NCBI RefSeq assembly: GCF_020080835.1
Contig: NC_058167.1
Coordinates: forward strand, 248,001 to 312,000
Origin: Cotesia glomerata
Lineage: Eukaryota; Arthropoda; Insecta; Hymenoptera; Braconidae
DNA: 64,000 nt
Direction of reading: 5' to 3'
The translations under genes were made by a program, and so were the position numbers. Within the stretch, counting starts at the first letter, position 1. Each line of letters opens with the position of its first letter. Positions 53,863-64,000 of the stretch are shown here, piece after piece. Below the pieces are notes generated by a model. It ran no database searches. It was not told where the DNA came from and saw only the letters and a list, made by a program, of their open reading frames with translations.

Positions 53863-54104
53863 AATATTGAATTTCCTTTCGATTATTCTATATACATTAA
53901 GCCATACCGTCCATCTTACGGCAAGCATTTTTATAAATATAAATAATGCTGTGAAGCGGGAAAGAATAGGAGTTACGGTAATCATTACGTGAAGCGTTCC
54001 ACATTCACGTAACAGGATATTGGTAGGAAAGGATCGAGAAACGAATGTGGAGAGAATCATCTTAATGTGAGTTTATAGAATATGCGAGAAAAAATTATTA
54101 GATA

Positions 54105-54176
54105 GCTCGGACTGGGATTCGAACCCAGAACCTTCCGAAGACATGTCGGCTCCTCTACCATTTGAGCTATCCGGTC
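54105..54176 (-). other. tRNA-like sequence, unit 3
   Basis: As unit 1 but with CCGACATGTCTTCGG in the middle arm (TGT rather than TGC at the anticodon place) and GAGGAGCC beside the D arm. These changes between copies suggest no selection for decoding. Confidence 0.6.
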
Positions 54177-54182
54177 TATACT

Positions 54183-54425
54183 AAAAGTTATGCAGATACA
54201 TGATATTGTAAATTTGAGGATTAAAACTTGAATGCATCACGTGGAAATATTGAGTAATAAATTAATTTCAATTTCTTTTTATTTTCCATGCGTTAAGGAT
54301 GACTTTGAGATCATATCAAAAAAATAAAAAAACAGTTGAAATTAATTTATTATTCAATATTTCCACGTGATAAATTCAAGTTGTAACTCTCAAAATTACA
54401 ATACTATGTATCTGCATAACTTCAT
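54183..54425. repeat. Hairpin element next to the 314-bp repeats
   Basis: AGTTATGCAGATACATGATA and ATCACGTGGAAATATTGAGT on the left return reversed as ATTCAATATTTCCACGTGAT and ATACTATGTATCTGCATAAC on the right. Arms about 100 bp, imperfect. A foldback MITE, or the terminus of a larger element. Confidence 0.6.
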
Positions 54426-55258
54426 CTATTTCAGAAGTTGCAAAAAACGAAAAAAAATTTTTTTTCGAAATTCAAAAATTGATATTTTTGAAAAAAAACA
54501 CCCTTCTAAAAATTTCAGAATTTTTTAAAATGATTACTATGTATTATACAAAAAGGATGGAGCTAAAATTTTAACTTCGATCGTCATTTTTAACGATTTT
54601 CAAAAATTCATAATTTGACAAATATTGCATTTTTGAAATTTTTTTTTCAATAACCTTAAGTGTCCCCTTTTAAACAAAAAAAGTTCATTTCTATACCTAC
54701 AATAGTGTTCAAGATATTACAAAAACAAAATTGAAAAACTGAAAAAATTGCGAAATTTTGAATTTGCATATCTTTTGAAAAAAAATTTTTTATTGTTTTT
54801 CCTTTGGCAGAACTTCGTTTTATGATAAACGAAAACTTCTGATAAAAATTTGTCCAAATTGAAAGAGATCGATTCCAACTATTTGTCGATCTGACATGGA
54901 ATGACCCAATTGCCAACTATTTCTTTAAATTTCGAAATTTAGTCATTTTTAAATGGCTGTAACTAGTCTTTTTGTAGAGATAATCATACTTTGTCTTAGA
55001 GTTTTGTAAAGCTCAAAGACTTTACTTTAAGAATATAAAATCGTTTTTTGTAAAAAATTGCGTAAATTATGTGTAAATTCAATTTAAAACAAAACAGAAC
55101 TTTTCCCATGTTAATTAAATGGAAAACTAAAATAAAAAAAGCGACCCCTTAGAGTTGAGCTATAGGGCTCGTGTTTGGTGAGGATTTTTTTTATATCAAA
55201 TAGAAACATTTGAGAGGGTAAGAGTTAAAAAAAAAATTAAAAAGTTTTTTTGAATCAC
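54426..55258. mobile_element. Degenerate DNA-element sequence ending in GAATCACCCTA
   Basis: A/T-run text with phrases such as GGAATGACCCAATTG and GAGCTATAGGGCTCG. It ends at GAATCACCCTA beside TA repeats, the mirror of the TAGGGTG-type termini elsewhere. A faint relation to bases 190-560 is visible. No coding frame. Confidence 0.4.
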
Positions 55259-55259
55259 C

Positions 55260-55298
<39 letters not shown>

Positions 55299-55832
55299 GA
55301 CTGATTCAAAAAAATCGACTATTTTTTTTTCTTAAATATATCGAAAATATTGTTGGAAATGATGAAAAAAAAATCCTGTAAAAGTTACAGCCCTTAATAT
55401 TAATATTAAGATGTCCCGCATGGTAAATTTCAATTTCCCGTATGATTAACATGGGAAAGCTTGTTTTTGTGAGTTTAGAATTTTATAACTCTTTAATCCT
55501 TTACCAAAAAAGCTAGACTAAATCATTTTCTTGTGTAAAATTGAACGTTCTACAAAAAAGCTATCTTAGAATTTTTCGATAAATCAACGCGTTTTGAAGT
55601 TATTCAACTTTAAAATATAATTTATAATATTTTTTAATTTTTTGACGAAACTATCAAGTTTATCAAAAAATTTTGTCAAATTTTACAAATGTTTTGTATT
55701 GTATATTTCTTTTGGTTTAACAGATCCTTTTATTTAACTGTCAAATTTCTAATACTATCGTATCTTAATTTTTCAATAAATTCAAATTATTTTTATTTTC
55801 AATTAAAAATTATTTTTATTTTTTTTTTTTCC

Positions 55833-58756
55833 TTAACCTTGTGACATTGGAGTAGTTTTATTAAAATTCGGAAATTTTTTCCTATATTCACTGATAACAA
55901 GTAATAAGTATTGCAATTGTTCTTCATTTTTTGTAAAACACTTATTGTAATGTTCGACCAACGCTACCCCACGTTCCGCTACATCGTTAACCACAGTCAA
56001 TTTATCAAAAAACTTCACACATTCATTATAATTTTTATCAAAAGGCCAAAAATTCACATCTCTTTCCATAAAATCATACGGTAAATCAAACGCTGTAAAA
56101 ATGAACATAGAATCTTTTGATACAAAATCACTCATATATTTCTGCAAAAATCCTTCAATGTCTTCTTGTCTGATCTCTAATTTTTTGGCTTTCGTATTAA
56201 AACCATCTCGATTCTTCAAATTAACAATAATTTGTTCTTTCACTTCATTTTTTACACATCCATCAAATAAAGATATAACGGCTAATTTTTCAGATAAATA
56301 CCATAGGTGAATCTTCATTTTTTCAGTAGTTGCAGTAGATATTGCCAAATTTACTGCTTTGTATCGAATTAATTTCTGCATGAAAATTAAATCATGTTGT
56401 GCAGCCAAAGTCGCTGAAATCGAAGTAAACCACGCTGTTATATAATTTGTGATGATAAACTTGCATATTTCTCGGAGGCTATTTATCTCATAAGTTGTGA
56501 GTTTTAATTCTTCCCGAAAAATGAATATTTTTAAACAAAATATTGCTTTGGACATCCAACGAGCATGACTCATAGCTCCTGGACTTTTGAACGAAAAATT
56601 TTTTTTTGGAACAACTCCTAAGAAAACTGATGACAGCTCCAAAAATTATCTGTGTCACTCCTTGGATGATATTTCTGCAAAGAAGTTAAAATTCAAAATA
56701 TTGATTTATAAACTATTATTTTCCATTCGTCGAAAATAAAAGAAATAATGAATGAATTTGAACCAAAATACAAATAATTTTTGAACCGATAAGTTTGATA
56801 AGCTTTATTTCTTCTCAACGATTTTTTAAGATATGCAACAAAACTTAATCACTTAACACAGACCTTACCTGCAAATATTCTCCAATGAATCATAAAATTT
56901 CATCAGTGATGTCTGACAAAGCTTGATCAACAGCGGTATCTTCTATACCCGCTTTGAATTTTGATTTATCAATTTTGTTCCAAAAACCTTTGAATCGATT
57001 GAAGATTGGCACGTTCGGGCCTGTTTGTTTAGGCCAATATACTTCAAAAACGCTTTTTAAAATAATTTCAAACATGTGGTGACGACATGGTAACCAAATA
57101 AGTTCCCGACCTAAAGCTTTCTCTAATTCAACACCTGCGCCGTGATAAATACCTAAAAAATAAAATTCAAGTAAGATATTGGAATAATGCAAATTGTATT
57201 TTAAACTTGTTGTTGCTCACAAAAACTTAAGAAACAAAAAAAATTTTCAGTTTTATGTTAATGATCTTAAAGTATTTTAAGCGAAATTGTGTAAATCTTA
57301 CAAATTTATTTCAACGTCATGAGAAAAATTTTGTAATGTTACCTGTGTTAGTAACTGCAGTATCAAAGCACACTGCTTTAACATATCGACTAACACCCCA
57401 CTGATCTAGAATCGAATGTACAGCTGTTGCTTGTTCTATTCCAGTCCCAGAATTTATTTTTGGAACTCCTAATAATTGTTCTTCACCAGATGACGATAAA
57501 ACAATAGGCAGCCTATCAACGGTATCAGACCCAACTATATCACTTAAAAGTTTCCCGTCCCAATGAACAACGTAATTATCATCCAATTTCAATTGTTCCT
57601 TTAGTTCTCTAGCTATACCTTCTCTTAGAGATACACGTGCCCGTCGAATAGTACTATAGCTTAAATTAACATCATTAAGATCATATCCAACAATTTTTAA
57701 AGTTGCAGCTATGATATAATGCAGCGATCTAATGCAGCAACAAGTTCAGGTGTCATTATAGACATTTTTAAAGTCACTTTTGGCAGATATAATTCAACTT
57801 CGAAATTTGAAACATGACTTATCGTTGATTGTGATGTTGTTAGTGTACCTTGCCTTGAAGTAGTGTTACTATCTTGGCTTGGAGTGATGGTACTATTGTC
57901 AACCAGTTCATCCGAATCTGTAAATTATTAAAACATCGTACTTTTAAAAATGTTCACAGCTCGATATATTCTTGAAAGCTCATGAAGTAAAAAAACATAA
58001 AAATTGCAAAGCTTTTTTTCCGTGATTTTTTTTATACTGCTTTTTGACCGCAGCATCCAAAAACTTTTAACCAAACTTTACTGAAAATCACACTTTTTGC
58101 AAAAATTAATGAAGTAAAAATAATATAAAGATTTTGTGTGCTTGCTTGTCTACTTAATGCGAAAAGTAAAAAATCTCCATATTTTACAATTCTTTTTCTC
58201 TCATTTTAAAGTCAATGAATTAATCAATCAGCAACTAACATGAAATATTTGTGAAAAACTTGAATTAATACATACTTTCTTCATCTACCTCCATCAGTTC
58301 TTTATATGTTAGAGGTTTTTGTGGAAAATTATCAATAAATCCACGCCGACCTGATGATCTCTGGGCTAGCAAAAATTCATTTCCCTCTTTACTTAAGGTT
58401 TTGGCTGCTTTCGTGTGAGCAATATCAAATAACTCCTTCAACTTATTCTTAAAAACAGTTTCATTTTTGATTTGCGTGAATGATTGTCTCCGTTTATAAC
58501 TACGCTGCAAACTTTGCTACTTTTTGAACATTCTCAATAACTTATTGATGGCATTTAAAGTCTCACAAGTAGGAATTTGAGCCTTTTTCCATTGTTCTTG
58601 AACCTCGGTCACAGTAAATAAAGCACTTTGTTTAACACCACACTTTTGTACTTTGTAATTATAGAAAAATAAAGCTAAAACGTCCTTAAAAGTTGGAAGT
58701 TTACGTCCAACAATACCAGTTATTGGAAAACCAATTAAATAAATTTCTTTATCCAT
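55833..58756 (-). pseudogene. Transposase-like gene of unassigned superfamily, decayed
   Basis: Exons 58756-58276, 57917-57343, 57152-56869 and 56674-55833, with GT-AG junctions in consistent phase. Likely conserved points: HWDGKLL and CFDTAVTNTG (two Asp-containing strands suggesting an RNase-H fold), CRHHMFEI, AMSHARWMSKAIFCLKIF, a HLWYLSEKLAVISLFDG block and VVNDVAERGVALVEHYN before the end MSQG. The layout recalls hAT-like enzymes (a long helical insertion and a C-terminal conserved block), but I cannot place it in a named superfamily. Lesions: in-frame TAG at 58517-58519, a frameshift near 57720, TGA inside the third exon near 56893, and a frameshift near 56645. A non-functional copy. 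Confidence 0.7.
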
Positions 58757-59349
58757 TTTTTATAATCGATTTTGTCCATTTAAAAAAGGACTCAGTTACG
58801 AAATAATTAAAAGAAGAATAAATATCGTTCATCAAATAATTGGACAAATAACCCATAAAAAAGGAATTCTAGGATATGAATTAATTAATTGCAAAAAAAT
58901 TAATTTAAAATACAAGCCAAAAATATTCACGAAAAACAATGATAAACTATAGCAACAATCAAAGTCCGAATTTGGAGGTTAGAACACCGCGTCACTCACA
59001 GTTATCAATTGAACAATGGGTTATTATTACACAAATCAAAAAAGTTCGGTTAAAGCGTCGAGTCGCGGAATAATGAGCGTTGTAGTGCGAGGTGGTCAGA
59101 TACTAAGGGAGGGGGCGTCCTTGAAGCTTTTTTGATGGTATGAATAGTAGTGTGGTTAATTAAGAACAAATAGTACAACCGATGTCTTCTCTGTTTCGCG
59201 CTTCGATGATTTTAACTGTTAAACTAGCTTCGATAAATAAAAAAATTAAATCAGTACATTTTTATTAAAGTAATAAAATTAATTGCATGAATTTGAAATA
59301 TATAATATTATGAACTTATAAAATCAATTAAATAATAGATGAAAATAAT
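58757..59349. other. Untranslated 5' part of the transposon
   Basis: Lies between the putative transposase start and the right inverted repeat. A GC-richer patch at 59040-59130 (TAAAGCGTCGAGTCGCGG, GAGGTGGTCAGATACTAAGG) could hold the promoter. No frame. Confidence 0.4.
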
Positions 59350-59875
59350 TTTTAATTGAAAATAAAATTAATTTGAACTTATTGAAAAATTAAGATACGA
59401 CAGTATTAGAAATTTGACAGTTAAATAAAAGGATCTGTTAAACCAAAAGAAAAAATATAGAATACAAAAAATTTGTAAAATTTGACAAAATTTTTTGATA
59501 AACTTGATAGTTTCGTCAAAAAATTGGAATAAAATGAGAAAATATTATAAATTATATTTTAAAGTTGAATAACTTCAAAAAGCGTCGGTTTATCGAAAAA
59601 TTCTAAGATAGCTTTTTTGTAGAACGTTCAATTTTACACAAGAAAATGATTTAGTCTAGCTTTTTTGATAAACAATAAAAGAGTTATAAAATTCTATACT
59701 CAAAAAAACAAGCTTTCCCATGTTAATCATACGAGAAATTGAAATTTACCATGCGGGACATCTTAATATTAATATTAAGGGCTGTAACTTTCACAGGATT
59801 TTTTTTTCATCATTTCCAACAATATTTTCGATATATTTAAGAAAAAAAAATTGTCGATTTTTTTGAATCAGTCTA

Positions 59876-60110
59876 ATAACTATATCTGAGTTGAAAAATT
59901 CATCAGACATGATCAGATCTAGTCATATCTGATCAGATCTAAACAGATATAACTATATCTGAGTGGAAAAATACATCAGACATGATCAGATCTAGTCATA
60001 TCTGATCAGATCTAAACAGATATAACTATATCTGGGTTTAAAAATACATCAGACATAAAAAGATTTTATTATATCTGGCCAGATATAACTATATTTGTTA
60101 TTTATTAATA
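59876..60110. repeat. Three-unit array of TATCTGATCAGATCTAAAC words
   Basis: CATCAGACATGATCAGATCT, AGTCATATCTGATCAG and ACAGATATAACTATATCTG recur about every 64 bases, three times. A variant of the ten-base arrays in the CCCGGG elements, starting right at the transposon end. Confidence 0.7.
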
Positions 60111-60369
60111 AATACTTATAATCTATTTTAATAAATATACTTTCCTCCCAAATAAATATTTATTGAATGTTAAAAAATATTTATTAGAATTTAATAAATT
60201 AAATAATTGTCTTCGAATAAATTAATTTGTTAATAGTTAATAAATCTTTCTATCAGCGTATATTGATAATTAATAATTTGCAAATTTGATAAAAAACTTT
60301 GTTCATTACGCATCGATCATGGACACGAATCACATTACTTTTAGTTATTACAAACTCTAGTCTTCAAGT

Positions 60370-60442
60370 AAGCCTCGTAGATAAACAGGTAATGAATTAG
60401 TCTTCCAAGCGTCAGGTCCCAGGTTCAGTTCCCACGCGCGCC
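60370..60442 (+). other. tRNA-like sequence (Gly-TCC type)
   Basis: GCCTCGTAGATAAACAGGTAA, TTAGTCTTCCAAGCG (TCC at the anticodon place) and a B box GGTTCAGTTCC before CACGCGCGCCGA, then a T-run and ATGGA. The stems are degenerate. The setting (T-run, ATGGA, array, CCCGGG) equals that of the Phe-like blocks at 1384 and 45765, but the tRNA type is different. Confidence 0.5.
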
Positions 60443-60702
60443 GATTTTTTTTTGTTTTATGGAAATAATTCTATATAATTATATAGGGCAATTTTTCGTA
60501 TATAATTATGTATGAGTATATATAATTATATATAATCTTTTTTACCCGGGCAATTTAAAGATCTGACCAGATCTGGTCAGATATAATTATATATGGCCAG
60601 ATCTCATCAGATAGAGACAATTTAAAGATCTGGTCAGATCTGCTAAGGCAGATCTGGCTAGATCTGTTTATACATGGCCAGATCTAATCCGTTTTTCCCG
60701 GG
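60443..60702. mobile_element. Small CCCGGG-bounded arrays
   Basis: TATATAATTATATA words run up to ACCCGGG (60545-60550). A second block of AGATCTGGTCAGATCTG words runs from there to TTTTTCCCGGG (60697-60702). Two array types share one boundary motif. Confidence 0.6.
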
Positions 60703-60789
60703 CACTGACTCACAGTTTCTTCTTATTGCCGAACCACAATAAACAGTTAATTTATCAACTGATTTACCAGTCAGTTTACTTTTGCGGAA

Positions 60790-60964
60790 AAGAGTTTTTT
60801 AACTTACCGCTAAGAAAATCGAAGACTTTTTTTAATCGGGAAGTTATTGGTTTTATCCCGTTTTGCAAAAATCGTGTTTTTATCAGATCTCGACGTCTTA
60901 AGGTCACAAGAAGCTTCCCTGACTACCCCCGCGATGTTGTCACAATGTCTGTATGTATGCGTGC

Positions 60965-61007
<43 letters not shown>

Positions 61008-61690
61008 TGTGTGTATATGTGTGTGTGTGAGTATGTAAACCGCTTATAACCTTTGAACGACTAAACCGATCGGAACTTACTAAACGGTGTTCTAAAGAGT
61101 TTCCTCAAACTTAGATTTTCTGTAAATTTGAACCAATTCGAACCGATAGATTTAAAAAAATTTTGAGATACCTCAAAAATACTACAAAAAAATTTTCATT
61201 TAAATGTGGTTTTTTTTTAATAACTTTTAAATGGCTCTATCAATCAACTACAAAAACTAATCAGCTCTTTACCTTGAAAAACCACGTCGATCACCGCTAA
61301 TTCGGTCAAAATCGGTTGATTCGTTCGAGAGATATAGTGAAAGAAAGGAAACCAAAATAAGCGTTTTTTCGGAATTACTCTGAAATTTCTAGTTCGATCA
61401 ATTCGAACTTGAAAATTTTTTATGAGGCTTTAAAGACTACGTCGAATGCCGCCAATCGCGGAAAAATCGGTTCATTCATTCAAAAGTAATTGCGATTTGA
61501 AAATTCAAAAAATAGTGTTTTATCAAACTCCTATCAGACTTTTGAGCTCGGAGAGCACAAAATAACACATAAATTGTATTTTTTAGCTCGAAGAGCGCAA
61601 AACCGTCATAAGTGCAATCTCAAGCGCCTAGGTATGGAATTAGCGGGAAGTTGCAGGGATGGCCTTCAGGGTCAACTGTTTTCCTAATTA
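60790..61690 (+). mobile_element. GT-bearing repeat family, uninterrupted copy
   Basis: Runs from TTTAACTTACCGCTAAGAAA through CAGATCTCGACGTCTTAAGG, (GT)n at 60968-61028, AGTATGTAAACCGCTTATAA and CTAATCAGCTCTTTACCTTG to GGAATTAGCGGGAAGTTGCA plus TTCAGGGTCAACTG. This is the reference for the split copy at 50865-53210. The terminal TAACTT(A/C)CCGCTAA and TTAGCGGGAAGTT(G) are inverted repeats. It gives open frames of Val/Cys dipeptides, which are artefacts. Confidence 0.7.
60968..61028. repeat. (GT)n microsatellite within the repeat
   Basis: About 30 GT units with a few interruptions. Internal to every fairly complete copy of this family. Confidence 0.95.
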
Positions 61691-62230
61691 TTTTTTTAAT
61701 CAAGTAGTAATTACTAACTGAAGTATTTCAAACGAGTTGCCCTTAGGAAAAAGTGAAAGTATTAGAAAGTGAAAGTAATGGACAATAAATACGGACAAAC
61801 AATAGACGAACAGCTGCTCCGATATACATGCGGCGCACTGAGCCTACTTGACTTTAAGAGCGCACCTTCCCAAGGCTGTATCTCCGAAACTTATATTCGG
61901 ATTGACTTGAAAATTTAGGATAATATTCTCGAGATGTTGTAGAAATTATTAGGACAATAAAAAGAAGTTGATTTTTTTGAAGCCATGAAATCCAGGTAAC
62001 TCCTTAAGGACCTCAAAACGTCGAGATCCTATGATAAATTGATTTTTGGAAATTTAACTCAAAACATAACTACAGCCTGATTTCTTTTAATATTCAATTT
62101 TTCATATTTTGTGGAAATTTATTGAAAAAATTTGATAAAAAACTTTCCGTTATGAAAATCGAAAATTTCAAAAAATTAAGCTGTGATTTTGACTTCAAAA
62201 ATTTTTTGTCTCCCAGTGTTGATGAATAGT
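61691..62230. other. No gene seen
   Basis: Mixed AT-rich text. One patch (61850-62040) with GGCTGTATCTCCGAAACTTA and GGTAACTCCTTAAGGACC resembles non-coding parts of other DNA elements here. Nothing coding. Confidence 0.35.
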
Positions 62231-62239
62231 GTGATATGA

Positions 62240-62820
62240 TGAATAGTGTGAGTTGCACTTTTGATTAGTCAGAAATTGATATTGTTGATGTTACAAAAGC
62301 ATTACATCTTACATTAACAAAAACATAGGATAAAAGCCCTGACGGTATAGATTTAAAATGGCTGAAAAATCATCTTCCGCAAATATCTATTTATCTTACA
62401 GCACTTTTTAATCGATCTCTTAGTTCTGGTATTTTTCCTGTTGCTTGGAAAACTATATTTATCATTCCTCTAAACAAAGTCTCACCACCGCGATTACTGT
62501 CGGATACACGTCCAGTAGCAAATACTTTTCACTTGAGCAAAGTATTTGAAAGAATTATTGCTAATCAAGTGGTAGATTACTTGGAGGATAATGAACTAAT
62601 AGATAAGTATCAATCAGGCTTTAGAAAACATCATAGCACTCAATCTGCGTTACTAAAACTAGTTGGAGACATTAGGTGTGCAACGGAAGAGAATAAATTA
62701 ACGTTATTGGCACTCTTTGATCTGACTAAAGCTTTTAATTTTGTGGATCACAAAGATATTCTTGTGACTTTAATAAAGTTAGGTTTCTCAATAAATACTG
62801 TCGACCCTGATAAAACGAAA
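62240..62820 (+). mobile_element. Fragment of a jockey/CR1-type LINE reverse transcriptase
   Basis: Encodes the fingers and palm start of a non-LTR reverse transcriptase: SPDGIDLKWLKNHLPQI, PVAWKTIFIIPLNKVSPPRL, FHLSKVFERIIANQVVDYLE and YQSGFRKHHSTQSALLKLV, ending in the ALFDLTKAFNFVDH motif, where the usual Asp of AFD is Asn. A TAG interrupts the frame near 62329. The YADD part is missing: the frame stops at 62823 where an AATGATTAAAA array begins. A dead fragment cut at both ends. Confidence 0.8.
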
Positions 62821-63065
62821 TGATTTGAAATGATTAAAAAATGTTAATCATTCTAAATCATTTTTAATCATAAAAATATAATTAAAAATTATTTGGAATG
62901 ATTAAGAATTTTAAATCATTTTCAATCATTTTTAATCATAAAAATATAATTAAAAATTATTCAAAATGATTAAGAATTTTAAATCATTTTTAATCATAAA
63001 ATTATGATTAAAAATGATTTGAAATGATTGAAAATTCTTAATTATTTTTAATTATATTTTTATCA
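62818..63065. repeat. AATGATTAAAAAT palindromic array
   Basis: Words AAATGATTAAAAATG, CATTTTTAATCATA and AAAATTATGATT recur and are mutual reverse complements. A fourth composition of self-complementary array in this window. It truncates the LINE fragment. Confidence 0.65.
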
Positions 63066-63506
63066 TTAAAATTGATTCAATACTTTCAAATTTTGAAATT
63101 TTATAATAAAAATGCAACAGTTCGACGAAAATATTTATGTTTACTTACTAAAAATTTCATAGGTCCTCATCAGTAGATAAAATTTCTATAATAATTATTT
63201 TTAAATAGTATTTAATAGCACCAAAAAATTTCATTTGCGATAACTCAATTTATGCTTAGTAAGAAAAGACAAAAAAATCGAGTAATGTAGCACCATTGAA
63301 AAGTAATGCATGATTGAAAATATTTAATTCAGATTCTATATCGAACTAATATCAGAGTGTAATTTAAGGATTAAAAAATATAATATAATGTTGGATACAT
63401 TTTGAAAAGGACACACTACAGCAGTTAAAAAAGGTTTTGGGCCAAAAGATCGACAAAAAAAATTATTTTTGCCATTCAGACCGAAGTAATTAAAAAAATA
63501 AAGATT

Positions 63507-63589
63507 CCTGGGTACAAAAAATTATATTATATATAATTATACATGTTCTTGTGATTATTGTAAAATATATAAAATTTTTTTTACCCGGG
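63507..63589. mobile_element. Short CCTGGG/CCCGGG-bounded AT array
   Basis: CCTGGGTACAAAAAATTATA at the left and AAATTTTTTTTACCCGGG at the right enclose TATATAATTATA words. The smallest member of the CCCGGG-bounded group seen here. Confidence 0.5.
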
Positions 63590-63785
63590 TTTGTAAGAAA
63601 TTTTTTTTTAATTGCTCGCCATCAAAGTTATGCTATACATTGTAAAAATAAAAGGCATGAATGGAAAAATAATGATTTTTGAGCCTTTAATTCCTTTCAG
63701 AGTAAAATTCAAAGCGAGGAAGATTTTATTTAGATTATTAATGAAATAAGATCTACAGAATAAACACCTTTTTTCCTACTACCTG

Positions 63786-64000
63786 GAAAAAAAAATTTAT
63801 ATATAATTGTATATACTCATATATAATTATATTACAATTATATATAATTACATATGGTCGTACATAATTACATATGAATATGTATAATAATACAAAATTA
63901 GATGCAACATTTTTTTAATAATTATATACAATTATATAATTATAAATATAAATATAATTATAAATAACCAAATATAAAAAAAAAATATATATGATTATAT
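63786..64000. repeat. ATATAATTATAT array running off the window
   Basis: Begins after CTACCTGGAAAAAAAAATTT. Words such as TATATAATTATA, CATATGGTCG and ACATATGAATATG alternate. It probably continues beyond the window and may be another CCTGGG/CCCGGG-bounded unit. Confidence 0.55.

Larger units (their letters stand above)
53211..54179. repeat. 314-bp tandem repeat, three units, each with a tRNA-like sequence
   Basis: TGCTGTGAAGCGGGAAAGAA, GTGAAGCGTTCCACATTCAC and GGATATTGGTAGGAAAGGAT recur at steps of exactly 314 bases (tRNA-like starts 53477, 53791, 54105). Units 2 and 3 are almost identical and unit 1 is more diverged. The spurious open frames in each unit are therefore copies of one another. 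No protein is implied. Confidence 0.9.
55297..59875 (-). mobile_element. 4.6-kb DNA transposon with ~520-bp terminal inverted repeats
   Basis: TAGACTGATTCAAAAAAATC at 55297 is mirrored by GATTTTTTTGAATCAGTCTA at 59856-59875, and the similarity continues inward for about 520 bp on each side (to about 55822 and 59350) at roughly 95% by eye. ATAA flanks both sides and may be a 4-bp target duplication. The interior holds one multi-exon transposase-like gene on the minus strand. Short relatives with TTAGACTGGGCC ends lie at 21901 and 26039. Confidence 0.85.

Noticed and set aside
53522..54060. Two almost identical 74-codon minus-strand frames
   Set aside because: Copies of the 314-bp tandem repeat; they translate through the tRNA-like blocks.
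53477..54176. Three functional tRNA genes
   Set aside because: Acceptor stem mispaired in all copies, position 33 not T, anticodon place differs; better described as tRNA-like repeats.
60726..61049. 107-codon open frame
   Set aside because: Translation of the GT-bearing repeat element and its microsatellite; the same peptide arises in the other copy.

Overview
The window looks like an AT-rich, repeat-dense stretch of an insect nuclear genome. The evidence is spliceosomal introns, insect-type non-LTR and LTR retroelements, Helitron- and MITE-like elements, microsatellites, two 100-N assembly gaps, and a processed pseudogene closely resembling arthropod PDZ-GEF/RapGEF2. A hymenopteran such as a parasitoid wasp would fit, but the sequence does not prove the taxon. 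Few intact host genes are visible.

Layout. 0-6 kb: ends of two unidentified reading frames, then a CCCGGG-bounded element of self-complementary ~10-bp arrays with a tRNA-like segment, partly duplicated in tandem and hit by a 140-bp perfect-palindrome MITE. 7.7-15.3 kb: two diverged copies, in opposite orientation, of an intron-containing MULE-transposase-derived gene. The minus copy runs FLYWCH - MULE core - RING but carries lesions. Between them lies an intronless broken RapGEF2-like retrocopy. 15.6-28 kb: a strict 101-bp satellite, arrays of GGAATGGTTCC-type palindromes, nested MITEs, a small Helitron and low-confidence acidic exons.

28.6-43.0 kb: a nearly pristine env-bearing Ty3/gypsy (errantivirus-like) element. 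Its 1020-bp LTRs differ at three positions, and a 4-bp target duplication (ACAG) is intact. The insertion splits the first coding exon of a small THAP zinc-finger gene. The element is unusual in several ways: an upstream 227-codon frame overlapping gag; a canonical -1 frameshift site between gag and pol; two tandem aspartic-protease domains; an RNase H lacking two catalytic carboxylates; a ~550-residue disordered linker followed by a macro-domain-like module before a complete integrase; four copies of a seven-G tract, one of which is the 3' polypurine tract; and a spliced gene on the opposite strand between env and the 3' LTR. This element is the best candidate for an undescribed system.

44-64 kb: another 1.9-kb CCCGGG element with a tRNA-like core, a two-exon gene for a 71-residue protein (possibly a muscle thick-filament protein), several copies of a GT-microsatellite-bearing repeat (one split by an R1/LOA-like LINE), a 314-bp tandem repeat carrying three tRNA-like sequences, a 4.6-kb DNA transposon with ~520-bp inverted repeats and a decayed transposase of unassigned superfamily, a second LINE fragment, and further arrays.

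All splice junctions and homologies were read by eye. No database search, folding programme or expression data were available.
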